Shown piece after piece: positions 35,056 through 41,988 of a stretch of 64,000 nt of DNA; within the stretch, counting starts at the first letter, position 1; each line of letters opens with the position of its first letter. The position numbers and the translations under genes are program-made. The notes under the pieces are model-generated. The model saw only the letters and a list, made by a program, of their open reading frames with translations, ran no database searches and was not told the DNA's origin. Origin of the DNA: CBDAUN01 sp965214615 (GTDB taxonomy: Bacteria; Pseudomonadota; Gammaproteobacteria; Arenicellales; JAJDZL01); assembly GCA_965214615.1 (NCBI GenBank), contig OZ243952.1, forward strand, positions 1,426,001 to 1,490,000. Reading direction: 5' to 3'.

Positions 35056-36391
35056 TCTGGCGCAGCATCGAGTTCGCAAGCATCGCGTGCCGTCTGCGTT
35101 TCGGCAAATTTGCACATTTTTGGCATTTGCGGGGTGTCTGGCGGGGGCCTTTGGCGCGTTGGCGCAAAATCAGGCGCTTGATACGATTATTGCGACTGTC
35201 AATTCCGAAGCCGTTACCGAGTCCCAGATTCGGTTTCAAATTGCGCTGGCACGGTATGAGGCTCTGCGGGCGGGGCAGGAACTTCCCTCGCCGCGCCGGC
35301 AGCGCGAAATTTCCTTGGATGCGATCATTGACTTAAGGGTTCAGACGCAGTTTGCTGAACGGCGCGGAATCACAGTTCCGCAAGATTCTGTCGAACGGGC
35401 GATTGAAAGCATTGCTCAAGCCAACAATGTAACGGTAGGTCAAATGCAGGACGACCTTGAACAGTCCGATATCGAGTTCGATTTTTTCCGCGGCGTTGTT
35501 CGTGACCGTTTGATTGTCAGCCGTCTTGTCGATGAATTTCTTGCACCGACAATAGTGGTCGAAGATGGTGAAATTGACGGATATTTGAAGAAGTTCGGAG
35601 ATGAACTGGCCCCTGTGGATGAATTCGATGTCAGCGTGATTGTCTTTCACATTCCGCAAGGCGTCACTGCGGATGAAAGGAGAGAGTTGGGGGGCATTGT
35701 CAATTCAGTTGTCAATGACATCTACCGTGGGGAGGATTTTAGCCAGCTGCAGCAGACATTGTCGAGATACGAGGGCGTCGAAGTCGGCAATCTTGGATGG
35801 AATCGGCTTAATACTCTCAATCCGGTAGTAGCCGAAGCGGTGAGCAGATTGAAAGTGGGCGAGGCTGTCGGTCCAGTGGATGCTGGGAGCGCATTTCTCA
35901 TAGCGAGACTGAATGATGTACGCAGAACAGGCGGATTCGACGCGCCGCCGCGCCGCATGTATCAGTTGCGCCAGATTGTGATCGGAACCAGGGGTGGATT
36001 ATCGCAAGACGAGGCAGCTGAACGCCTGAACGGGTTGCGCGAGCAGATCATTCAAGGTCAGGATTTCGCGGAAATTGCGCGAATCCATACGGAAAACGCG
36101 GACAATCGCGAATCCGGCGGCGAACTTGGATGGCTTTCAGAGGCCGAGTTGCCGAGTGCATTTACCGCAGTATTCGAGAACTTGAATGTTGGCGATGTTT
36201 CTCCGGTTCTGCATTTTGCCGATCGCCAGTTTCTGTTTCAGCTGCTGGGACGCCGCATGAGTAATTTCAAGGAAAATCAAAGGGAATATGTCCGCGGCCA
36301 GCTGCGCAACAGGCAATTGGACCAGGCGCATTCCGATTGGGTGGTTAACCTTCGCGATGAAGCGTCAATCGAAATGCGAACTGTGCTTTAA
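35042..36391 (+). CDS. surA: Periplasmic chaperone/peptidyl-prolyl isomerase SurA
   Basis: Chaperone for outer-membrane proteins, including LptD. About 449 aa from ATG 35042: signal peptide ending FGALAQ, SurA N-terminal domain (ALDTIIATVNSEAVTESQI to about 200), parvulin domain 1 (about 195-300), parvulin domain 2 beginning RMYQLRQIVIGTRGG with SGGELGWLSEAELPSAF, and a short C-terminal helix. An upstream TTG at 35036 is less likely. Coupling with lptD is usual. Confidence 0.94.
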   Translation: MARDSLAQHRVRKHRVPSAFRQICTFLAFAGCLAGAFGALAQNQALDTIIATVNSEAVTESQIRFQIALARYEALRAGQELPSPRRQREISLDAIIDLRVQTQFAERRGITVPQDSVERAIESIAQANNVTVGQMQDDLEQSDIEFDFFRGVVRDRLIVSRLVDEFLAPTIVVEDGEIDGYLKKFGDELAPVDEFDVSVIVFHIPQGVTADERRELGGIVNSVVNDIYRGEDFSQLQQTLSRYEGVEVGNLGWNRLNTLNPVVAEAVSRLKVGEAVGPVDAGSAFLIARLNDVRRTGGFDAPPRRMYQLRQIVIGTRGGLSQDEAAERLNGLREQIIQGQDFAEIARIHTENADNRESGGELGWLSEAELPSAFTAVFENLNVGDVSPVLHFADRQFLFQLLGRRMSNFKENQREYVRGQLRNRQLDQAHSDWVVNLRDEASIEMRTVL

Positions 36392-36430
36392 TGGTTCGCG
36401 GATTTCAGGAATTGACGCAGGATCAGGCAG

Positions 36431-36700
36431 ATGATCGCGAGTTCGAGAATTTCCAGAGAGTCTTTGGCCGATGACGTTCTAGGCGCTGTATCGTCGATGC
36501 TACCCCCCGGTTTGTCGGAAGATTTAAAGAGAAATATTGACGCTTCGGTGGTTGCGGTGCTGGAGAACCTGGATATTGTGACTCGATCGGAACTTGAGGT
36601 TCAGGAAGCGGCGCTGCGCAAGGCGAGAAAAAAGCTGAACGAATTGGAATTGCGTGTCAAGCAGCTAGAGGATTCCGGCAACCAGTCTGGCGAAGTGTAA
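36431..36700 (+). CDS. ubiK: Ubiquinone biosynthesis accessory factor UbiK (BMFP/YqiC family)
   Basis: Small 89-aa protein. It has the family pattern: amphipathic N-terminus with MLPPGLSEDLKRNIDASVVAVLENLDIVTRSELEVQ and a C-terminal coiled coil ALRKARKKLNELELRVKQLE. UbiK with UbiJ supports the soluble Ubi complex under oxygen. Found 39 nt after surA; ubiJ is not in the window. Confidence 0.88.
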   Translation: MIASSRISRESLADDVLGAVSSMLPPGLSEDLKRNIDASVVAVLENLDIVTRSELEVQEAALRKARKKLNELELRVKQLEDSGNQSGEV

Positions 36701-36769
36701 GCATTGCGAAGCAAGTGAATCACGATCCAAGGTGCTTGATGAGTACAAGAACTGCAAGTCGTTGCAGCG

Positions 36770-37216
36770 ATGGACGTTTCAATTCGGGCGAAGCGATCCA
36801 ACTATCCGGAGCATTTCTTCACGCGGGTAACTCGGCGGAAGAAACGGCCTTTGGAAACCTACTTCGGCCTGAATAACTCCGGTGTGAACCTGACGGAGCT
36901 TGAACCTGGTGACGAAGCCGTTCTGATGCACTCTCACGGCGAGCAGGACGAGATGATTTGTGGTTCTGCAGGAGACAATCCCACATTGGCGACCGAATTT
37001 GGCGAGACGGCGTTTAATCCCGGGGTGGCGCTGGTTTCCGTGCAGGAGGTGACACGCCCCCGAGGAGTCGAACGGACTGACCGTATGGCCGTGCTTCTTG
37101 AGATCGGAGATCTAACCAGGGGCGACTAGGTTGTCTATCCTTGGGATGATCTACGTGCGGTGAAGGGAGACGACCGAAGGTGCCAGTTCGTGCACAAGAA
37201 CGGGATACTTTACTAG
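36770..37216 (+). pseudogene. Broken cupin-domain gene
   Basis: Reading from ATG 36770 gives a cupin-like N-terminus (YFGLNNSGVNLTELEPGDEAVLMHSHGEQDEM), then damage. After DEM the expected strand residues are found in another frame (FVVLQ, 36956-36972) before the first frame resumes at GDNPTLATEFGETAFNPG; near 37027-37055 the frame again slips (CAGFRAG is readable in the neighbouring frame). A TAG at 37127-37129 interrupts the end, after which the same frame continues VVYPWDDLRAVKGDD through FVHKNGILY to a natural-looking stop at 37214. At least one nonsense change and two frame slips: not functional as a full cupin. Confidence 0.8.
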
Positions 37217-37408
37217 CACATTGCCTTTGCAATTGTGCCGGTCAATTTCCTAGCCGTTCTCCGGGGGCGGTTGCGATGAACAGCCACAACGGATATTTAC
37301 GGCACGCGTCGCAATTCGAATGCAACAAAATAGCAGTTCGTCCGGAATTTGACAAACCTTCAATTATTGCGAAATTTTCCGAGGCCGAGTCGGTCTTGTT
37401 GGGTGTCT

Positions 37409-37491
37409 ATGCACAAAAATTGTGCATGATTTGGGTGTTTACACTGTAAACACCCAAATTATCAGGCTAATATTGCACGATTATTGTGCAT
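37409..37491. repeat. Palindrome cluster: 31-nt perfect hairpin flanked by two related 17-nt inverted repeats
   Basis: Left element 37409-37427: ATGCACAA-AAA-TTGTGCAT, 8-bp arms. Centre 37429-37459: arms ATTTGGGTGTTTACA and its exact complement around one C (15 of 15 pairs). Right element 37474-37490: TGCAC-7 nt-GTGCA; as 17-mers the left (TGCACAAAAATTGTGCA) and right elements share 14 of 17 bases. The sequence just before the left element (TTGGGTGTCTAT) resembles the start of the central arm. It lies in a convergent intergenic region between the broken cupin and the rpn gene, next to the edge of the duplicated segment. Terminator, operator pair or mobile-element end are all possible. Confidence 0.75.
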
Positions 37492-37500
37492 AAAGGTTAC

Positions 37501-37653
37501 ATTTGATGTCACTTCGGCGAGGAGTCCGAGCCAATGGGCCTAGCGCTACTGCCGGACCGAATTCGATGTGGTAGTCTGCAAGCAGCCCTTGAATCGTCAT
37601 CGGAAGAACTGTCCTTTGCCGCATTTTGGCGGTATCACTGCTTTGGTGTCGTA
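37501..37653 (-). pseudogene. Decayed cytochrome c 3' fragment, copy A
   Basis: On the minus strand this matches the last third of the intact cytochrome c gene (39604-40137) and its 3' flank. YTGSKGVMPPKGG of the intact gene is here YDTKAVIPPKCGK, followed by a frameshift; bases then still track the original through the end (CGATGACGA, GGGCTG, GCAGACTACC) to a TAG at the equivalent place. The N-terminal part with the haem motif is absent. It begins within 40 nt of the rpn stop. Confidence 0.72.
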
Positions 37654-37930
37654 GTTGTCCCTTATGGCATTCCAAAGACGTTCAATTCAAGAGCCGCTCC
37701 GCCCATTCTTCAAGTACGTGATCCGTTCCTCGCTAAGACCCGTGCATTTGCGGATCGAATCCTCTCTGAACCCTTCCTGCAGCATTCGTTCTGCCACCGA
37801 CTCAATGCCCTGTTCAATGCCGATTTCGATCCCGTCGCGCCGAACCATCTCTTCTACGGTTAGCAATTCGCTCATCATCCTGTAGTCCTCCGAATCTTTT
37901 TCAATATGCCGCATAATCGCTTCGATTATA
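37501..37930. repeat. Duplicated segment, copy A (cytochrome c 3' end + rpn 3' end)
   Basis: The stretch 37501-37930 aligns by eye with 38815-39260 throughout, including the short spacer between the cytochrome remnant and the rpn stop. Similarity is weak in the cytochrome part and high (about nine of ten bases) in the rpn part. It ends abruptly after CGATTATA in both copies. Copy A carries the 3' end of the intact rpn gene. Confidence 0.7.
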
Positions 37931-38631
37931 GAATCGTCGTGATAGCGGCGCAAATATCTTAGCGAAGCGGCGCGCAAATCTCTGTACGGCTCGCCCGCCA
38001 TGCGCTTCCAAACGCGCGCCAGCGTTTTAACCATGTCTTCGTCCACCGTTTCGAGCCCGGTGCCCAGCGCCAGCAGCGCAAAGGCCGAATGGTAGCCCGA
38101 TTCGTCGATGCGCTTTCGAACTCGCGCGTCCGTCAAATCTACAACGAGCACTTTGAAGTCCATCACATGCGTTGCACACTCGTCCCAGAATGACGGCGTC
38201 ATCGCGTCAAGCCATTCGCGCATCGACGGAACCAAGGAATGCTGGCGCGACGCGTCGTTGCTGATCAGCACGTTCACCACTGGGACGCGGCTGTTTCGGT
38301 ACAGTCCGACCTGATAGCGCAAATACTGGGCGATCAACTCGCCTATGCTGCCGCCTGACTTGTACTCGATAAGAATCCGCAGCGCGTGCCCGGTTCCGGA
38401 GAACTTCGCTGTGAACGCGGTGTCGGCGTCGCGCTTGCCGTGTTCGGCGGAATAGTGCTTGGTCGGAATGCGGCGCACCGAGTCCGGGTCGATCTGCGTG
38501 GTGAATTGCTCGGAAAACGGCAGCATGGCCAGCTCGGACTGGCACGCTGCGCACTGCGCGATCATGCCGCCCATCCAGTCGTGATCGTTTGTCGCCTCGG
38601 TCGGCGCAGAGGGTTCGCTTTCTATGCTCAT
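37687..38631 (-). CDS. Rpn/YhgA-like PD-(D/E)XK nuclease family protein
   Basis: 314 aa from ATG 38631, which has GGAGG four bases upstream. N-terminal and middle regions fit the Rpn (recombination-promoting nuclease, transposase_31) family: DTAFTAKFSG, then ILIEYKSGGSIGELIAQYLRYQVGLY with the E-x-K core, and VPVVNVLISND. The C-terminus has the repetitive GIEIGIEQGIESVAERMLQEGF typical of the family and ends in a helical SEERITYLKNG. E. coli Rpn proteins cut DNA and raise RecA-independent recombination; here activity is inferred. Looks intact. A frameshifted second copy of its 3' end lies at 39006-39260. Confidence 0.85.
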   Translation of the reverse strand: MSIESEPSAPTEATNDHDWMGGMIAQCAACQSELAMLPFSEQFTTQIDPDSVRRIPTKHYSAEHGKRDADTAFTAKFSGTGHALRILIEYKSGGSIGELIAQYLRYQVGLYRNSRVPVVNVLISNDASRQHSLVPSMREWLDAMTPSFWDECATHVMDFKVLVVDLTDARVRKRIDESGYHSAFALLALGTGLETVDEDMVKTLARVWKRMAGEPYRDLRAASLRYLRRYHDDSIIEAIMRHIEKDSEDYRMMSELLTVEEMVRRDGIEIGIEQGIESVAERMLQEGFREDSIRKCTGLSEERITYLKNGRSGS

Positions 38632-38814
38632 CAGGCCTCCTTGTATCATTGCAAAGGTGAGTCTTGCGCAGATGGCCACCTCGGTGATTCACATCTGCGC
38701 CAGTCTATGCAATGTTGGGCAATTGGGCGGAGCGGAGCAACAATAAATTCAATTCTGGTCTGATTGAATTAACTTCAACATATTTCGACGACACAGTTTG
38801 GACACCTGAGTTGA

Positions 38815-38985
38815 CAGGATTCGGCAGCATTGGAGCGAATTGGCGGCAGGCGCGAGCGGGCCTGGAGCTGCTGCCGGGCGGGTTCGACAAGGCAGTCTGC
38901 AACAACTCTTGCGTCGTCACCGGAAATCAGCATACTGCCTCCATTGGGCGGCATTACGCCATTTGAGTCGGTGTATTTCTTTGTC
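38815..38985 (-). pseudogene. Decayed cytochrome c 3' fragment, copy B
   Basis: Minus strand reads YTDSNGVMPPNGGSMLISGD then DARVVADCLVEPARQQ, against YTGSKGVMPPKGGNMLLSDD, DVRAVVDYLVELAQQ in the intact gene; the stop is lost and similarity continues into the 3' flank (TTGACAGGATTCGGCAGC near 38812-38830 versus TTGATAGGCTTCGGCAGT at 39547-39564). The match starts sharply at the Tyr codon (38975), with no haem-binding part. The frame is still open, so this copy is younger or less decayed than copy A. Confidence 0.78.
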
Positions 38986-39005
38986 GCGCTTAAAGGACGA
39001 TCAAT

Positions 39006-39260
39006 TTAAGAATTGTTTCGCCGATTCTTCAGGTACGTGATCCGTTCCTCACTAAGACCCCTGCATTTGCGGATCGATTCCTCTTTGAACCCTTCCTGCA
39101 GCATTCGTTCTGCCACCGACTCAATACCCTTTTCCATGCCCTGCTCAATACCGATTTCGATCCCGTCGCGCCGAACCATGTCCTCTACGGTTAGCAATTC
39201 GTTCATCATTCTGCGGTCCTCCGAATCTTTTCTATATGCCGCATAATCGCCTCGATTATA
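39006..39260 (-). pseudogene. rpn 3' fragment, frameshifted
   Basis: Encodes the last 67 residues of an Rpn protein nearly identical to the intact one (RRDGIEIGIEQG, SVAERMLQEGF, SEERITYLKN). Upstream the match continues for about 50 nt (IIEAIMRHIEK), but one A is missing from the run GAAAAAGATTCG, so the two parts are out of frame, and the catalytic domain is absent. An internal ATG at 39209 would permit a 67-aa peptide; no sign that it is used. Confidence 0.8.
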
Positions 39261-39262
39261 GC

Positions 39263-39603
39263 GCCGCTGTCAGAGCGCGCCACAGTGCGGGTAATTGAAA
39301 GAGGGCAGCCAGTTCGCGGTTCGCAGTTTCAATAAATGACGGAACACCGCTTCGCTTGATTCCTCTCCTTGTGGACGAGATAAGGAGCACTTCTCAATCT
39401 TTTTACTTCGTTCAGAATTGTGTCGAAGCAAAACCCGCGCGAATCAAAGGTGCACATGGCATTCAAAAATTGTTTTGCTTAAGGTGTGCTCAATCGTCTT
39501 TGAGAAGTTGGCTGAATCAGTCGCAACGCGGCTGGGGCAACCAGAATTGATAGGCTTCGGCAGTCTTGCGCCAAATCCGCTGCGAGCGCCAATGAGCCAG
39601 GTA
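39263..39603. other. Non-coding stretch between rpn fragment and cytochrome c
   Basis: No gene supported. The part 39540-39603 is the natural 3' flank of the intact cytochrome c gene and has diverged copies at 37501-37550 and 38805-38870. The remainder (39263-39540) has no counterpart elsewhere in the window and no clear hairpin with a T-run. Confidence 0.5.
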
Positions 39604-40137
39604 CTACTGCTGGGCCAACTCGACAAGGTAGTCTACAACAGCCCTTACGTCGTCATCGGAAAGCAGCATGTTGCCTCCTTTTGGCGGCATCACGCCCTTT
39701 GAGCCGGTGTATCCCCTAATTGCGTTTTCGTAGAGCACTTCGACTCCTTTGGCAATTCGAGGCTCCCAGTCTGCCGCGTCGCCAGGCTTCGGCGCTCCAG
39801 TTAATCCTGGGTTGTGGCAAATGTGGCAGGCCTGGTTGTAGACTGTCTCGCCGACATTTGCGCTTGCAACTTCCTGTGTGCCGTCCGAGGCTGAAGCCGC
39901 GGCGGGTTCGTCCTGCTGAGCAGAGGCCACTTGAACCAATTCCCCGACATTGAGCGTGCCTACCGGTTGCGTCCGTGTGGCGACCATCCGTTGAGTGAAT
40001 TCTTGCGATTGCGCGTCAAGCTTGCCGTCCATGGGGCCGCCGGCCAATATGCCCAGAAAGATCAGGATGACAGTTAGCAGAACCAGAAGAAAAATCATCC
40101 AGGAAAATGATTTTGCAAATTGGCGATCGTTCATCAT
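39604..40137 (-). CDS. Membrane-anchored c-type cytochrome (c5-like)
   Basis: 177 aa. N-terminal uncleaved membrane helix (about 12-32), a long Ala/Gln/Ser-rich linker, then a monohaem domain: YNQACHICHNPGLTGAPKPGD gives the CxxCH haem site, and GVMPPKGGN provides the probable axial Met. LLSDDDVRAVVDYLVELA is the closing helix. This fits cytochrome c5-type electron carriers feeding terminal oxidases. ATG at 40137 or 40134. The source of the two 3' fragments found to its left. Confidence 0.9.
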   Translation of the reverse strand: MMNDRQFAKSFSWMIFLLVLLTVILIFLGILAGGPMDGKLDAQSQEFTQRMVATRTQPVGTLNVGELVQVASAQQDEPAAASASDGTQEVASANVGETVYNQACHICHNPGLTGAPKPGDAADWEPRIAKGVEVLYENAIRGYTGSKGVMPPKGGNMLLSDDDVRAVVDYLVELAQQ

Positions 40138-40191
40138 TGGCGAGAATTACCTCAGATTGTTCAGGAAACTTTATACGAATTTTTCGAAACC

Positions 40192-40267
40192 GCTATTTTA
40201 ATCGCATTGGTGATCTTTCGCAGAAAATTGTTCGCAAAATCGATCGCAAAGCGATTTCGAAAATAGC
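40192..40267. repeat. Large imperfect inverted repeat between divergent cytochrome c and DUF547 genes
   Basis: GCTATTTTAATCGC (40192-40205) faces GCGATTTCGAAAATAGC (40251-40267); the arms pair except for a 3-base TCG bulge. Between them, three related runs occur (TTTCGCAGAAAAT, TGTTCGCAAAAT, GATCGCAAAGCG) at a spacing of about 13 nt. The 275-nt gap must hold two promoters, so this may be a regulator-binding or mRNA leader structure; function is not shown. Confidence 0.45.
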
Positions 40268-40412
40268 TTCGGATGCCGTTTTTTACAAATCCCGGCACTG
40301 TGCATTCATATCTTGGCGATACCGCAGATGTTCGTGGTCAGAGACCGCAAAATGAGATTGTTGGTAAACATGCTGGCGCGTGCGCTACTCAACTTGAGTA
40401 TCATTCGCACGC

Positions 40413-41276
40413 ATGAATGCTTTTGTAAGTGCCGCTATGAATGAAATGAATTCCAATATCCGCCGTACGCTTGCCTGCAATGCTGCATTGGTGGCAATCA
40501 TCGTTCTTTTCTTGTCGCCAGGTCATGCCTATTCAAGCGATGCGCTTGCTGAACGTTTTAGCGGCTCTGATAACACTAGCACCACTGCCGTCGATCATGG
40601 CATCTGGGGGCGCTTGCTGCAAGAATATGTATCTGACCGCGGCGACGGACTAAATGTATTCCGATATGGCGCTGTAGGCGATGAAGACCGCGAGCAACTG
40701 GAACGCTACCTGGACGAATTGACGTCTGTCGCTGTAACTGGACTGAATCGCGATGAGCAGTTTGCACACTGGATCAATTTGTACAACGCGCTCACGATCA
40801 AGGTGATACTGGACCACTATCCTGTAGAAAGCATCAAAGACATTTCTTTTAGCATCTTGCGCAGCGGACCTTGGAAGAAAAAGTTGGTTGCTATCAACGG
40901 GATTGATCTCAGTCTGGACGATATCGAGCACGAAATTCTGCGTCCGATTTTTCAGGACAGCAGAATTCACTATGCGGTGAATTGTGCGTCGATCGGCTGT
41001 CCGAATCTGCAGTCAGTTCCGTTTACGGCCAGTTCGCTTGAGGATATGCTCGAAACGGCTGCCGAGCAGTATGTCAATCATCCGCGCGGTGTTTCGATTG
41101 TGGACGATGAGTTATTGGTTTCAAGCATTTACGACTGGTACGCCGGCGATTTTGGAAGTAACGAACGTCAGATCATCGAACACTTGATCGAATATGCAGA
41201 TGATCAGCTTGCCGATCAGCTGGCAGCATTCGATTCGATCGACGATTATCGCTACGACTGGTCGCTGAACGAATAG
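40413..41276 (+). CDS. Exported DUF547 protein
   Basis: 287 aa (starts at 40413, 40437 or 40446 are all possible; the last two give a more usual signal peptide). Signal region ACNAALVAIIVLFLSPGHAYS, then the DUF547 core: FAHWINLYNALTIKVILDHYPVESI, GPWKKKLVAINGIDLSLDDIEHEILRP, IHYAVNCASIGCPNL. The family has a papain/transglutaminase-like fold with no settled function. Five nt upstream of a family 2 glycosyltransferase, likely one operon. Confidence 0.88.
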   Translation: MNAFVSAAMNEMNSNIRRTLACNAALVAIIVLFLSPGHAYSSDALAERFSGSDNTSTTAVDHGIWGRLLQEYVSDRGDGLNVFRYGAVGDEDREQLERYLDELTSVAVTGLNRDEQFAHWINLYNALTIKVILDHYPVESIKDISFSILRSGPWKKKLVAINGIDLSLDDIEHEILRPIFQDSRIHYAVNCASIGCPNLQSVPFTASSLEDMLETAAEQYVNHPRGVSIVDDELLVSSIYDWYAGDFGSNERQIIEHLIEYADDQLADQLAAFDSIDDYRYDWSLNE

Positions 41277-41280
41277 CTTC

Positions 41281-41988
41281 TTGATAGAAAATCAGCACGT
41301 CACGGTCATCATTCCTGTTCTGAATGAAGAACAGGCGATAGGGAATGTAATTGCTGATGTACCTGACTGCGTCGATCAGATTGTCGTGGTTGACGGCAAT
41401 TCGACTGATGCGACTGTTTTGGCCGCGCAGCAATCGGGGGCCAAGGCGGTTGTTGAGTCGAAACGAGGCTACGGGCAGGCATGCTGGCGCGGAATTCGCG
41501 AAGCGGGCGATACTGATATTCTGGCATTCATTGACGGTGGTCGCCGAGACTATCCCGAAGATTTGCTCAAGTTGCTGATGCCCGTCGCATGCGGGCAAAG
41601 CGACCTTGCGATAGGCTGCCGCTATGAGACATCAAAGGCGGCCAGAGGCAGAAAGCCGCATCAGAAGTTCGGCACCGGCTTGGCGTGTCGGCTGATACGG
41701 AGAATCTACGGCGTTCGATTTGAAGACCTAGGGCCAATGCGCTGCTTGAAAATGGACACGTTCCACCGGCTAGGCATGAAAGATAGAAAATATGGCTGGA
41801 CCGTGGAAATGCAGCTTAAGGCGGTCATTGGCGGAATGACCATTTTGCAGGAGCCGGTACGTTACCGGCAAAGAGTCGGCAAGTCGAAAATATCCGGCAC
41901 CGTCTGTGGGACCGTCAAGGCGGGCTGCAATATTTTCTATTGGATTTTCAGACTGGCTTTCGCAGCCAGACAGCGGCCCGGTCACTGA
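41281..41988 (+). CDS. Family 2 glycosyltransferase
   Basis: 235 aa, GT-A fold: VTVIIPVLNEEQAIGNVI at the start, VVVDGNSTDATVLAA, and the metal-site region FIDGGRRDYPEDLLKLL, which lacks the common DADGQ and reads IDGGRRD. The C-terminal part (YGWTVEMQLKAVIGGMTILQEPVRYRQRVGKSKISGT) resembles polyprenyl-phosphate sugar transferases without membrane helices. Start TTG at 41281. Runs tail to tail with the next gene, overlapping 7 nt. Donor and acceptor unknown. Confidence 0.87.
   Translation: MIENQHVTVIIPVLNEEQAIGNVIADVPDCVDQIVVVDGNSTDATVLAAQQSGAKAVVESKRGYGQACWRGIREAGDTDILAFIDGGRRDYPEDLLKLLMPVACGQSDLAIGCRYETSKAARGRKPHQKFGTGLACRLIRRIYGVRFEDLGPMRCLKMDTFHRLGMKDRKYGWTVEMQLKAVIGGMTILQEPVRYRQRVGKSKISGTVCGTVKAGCNIFYWIFRLAFAARQRPGH

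Larger units (their letters stand above)
38815..39260. repeat. Duplicated segment, copy B (cytochrome c 3' end + rpn 3' end)
   Basis: Partner of 37501-37930. The rpn part has an 18-nt in-frame insertion relative to copy A, adding one EKGIEQGM-type repeat unit, and a one-base deletion. The right edge is after CGATTATA at 39260, the same position as in copy A; beyond it the two copies share nothing. Confidence 0.7.

Noticed and set aside
37276..37449. Plus-strand frame of about 57 codons ending inside the palindrome cluster
   Set aside because: No ribosome site or family resemblance; it ends by chance in the hairpin.
37409..37491. Possible CRISPR-like repeat array
   Set aside because: Only two diverged 17-nt repeats with unlike spacing and no cas genes; palindromes at this scale are operators, terminators or REP-like elements.
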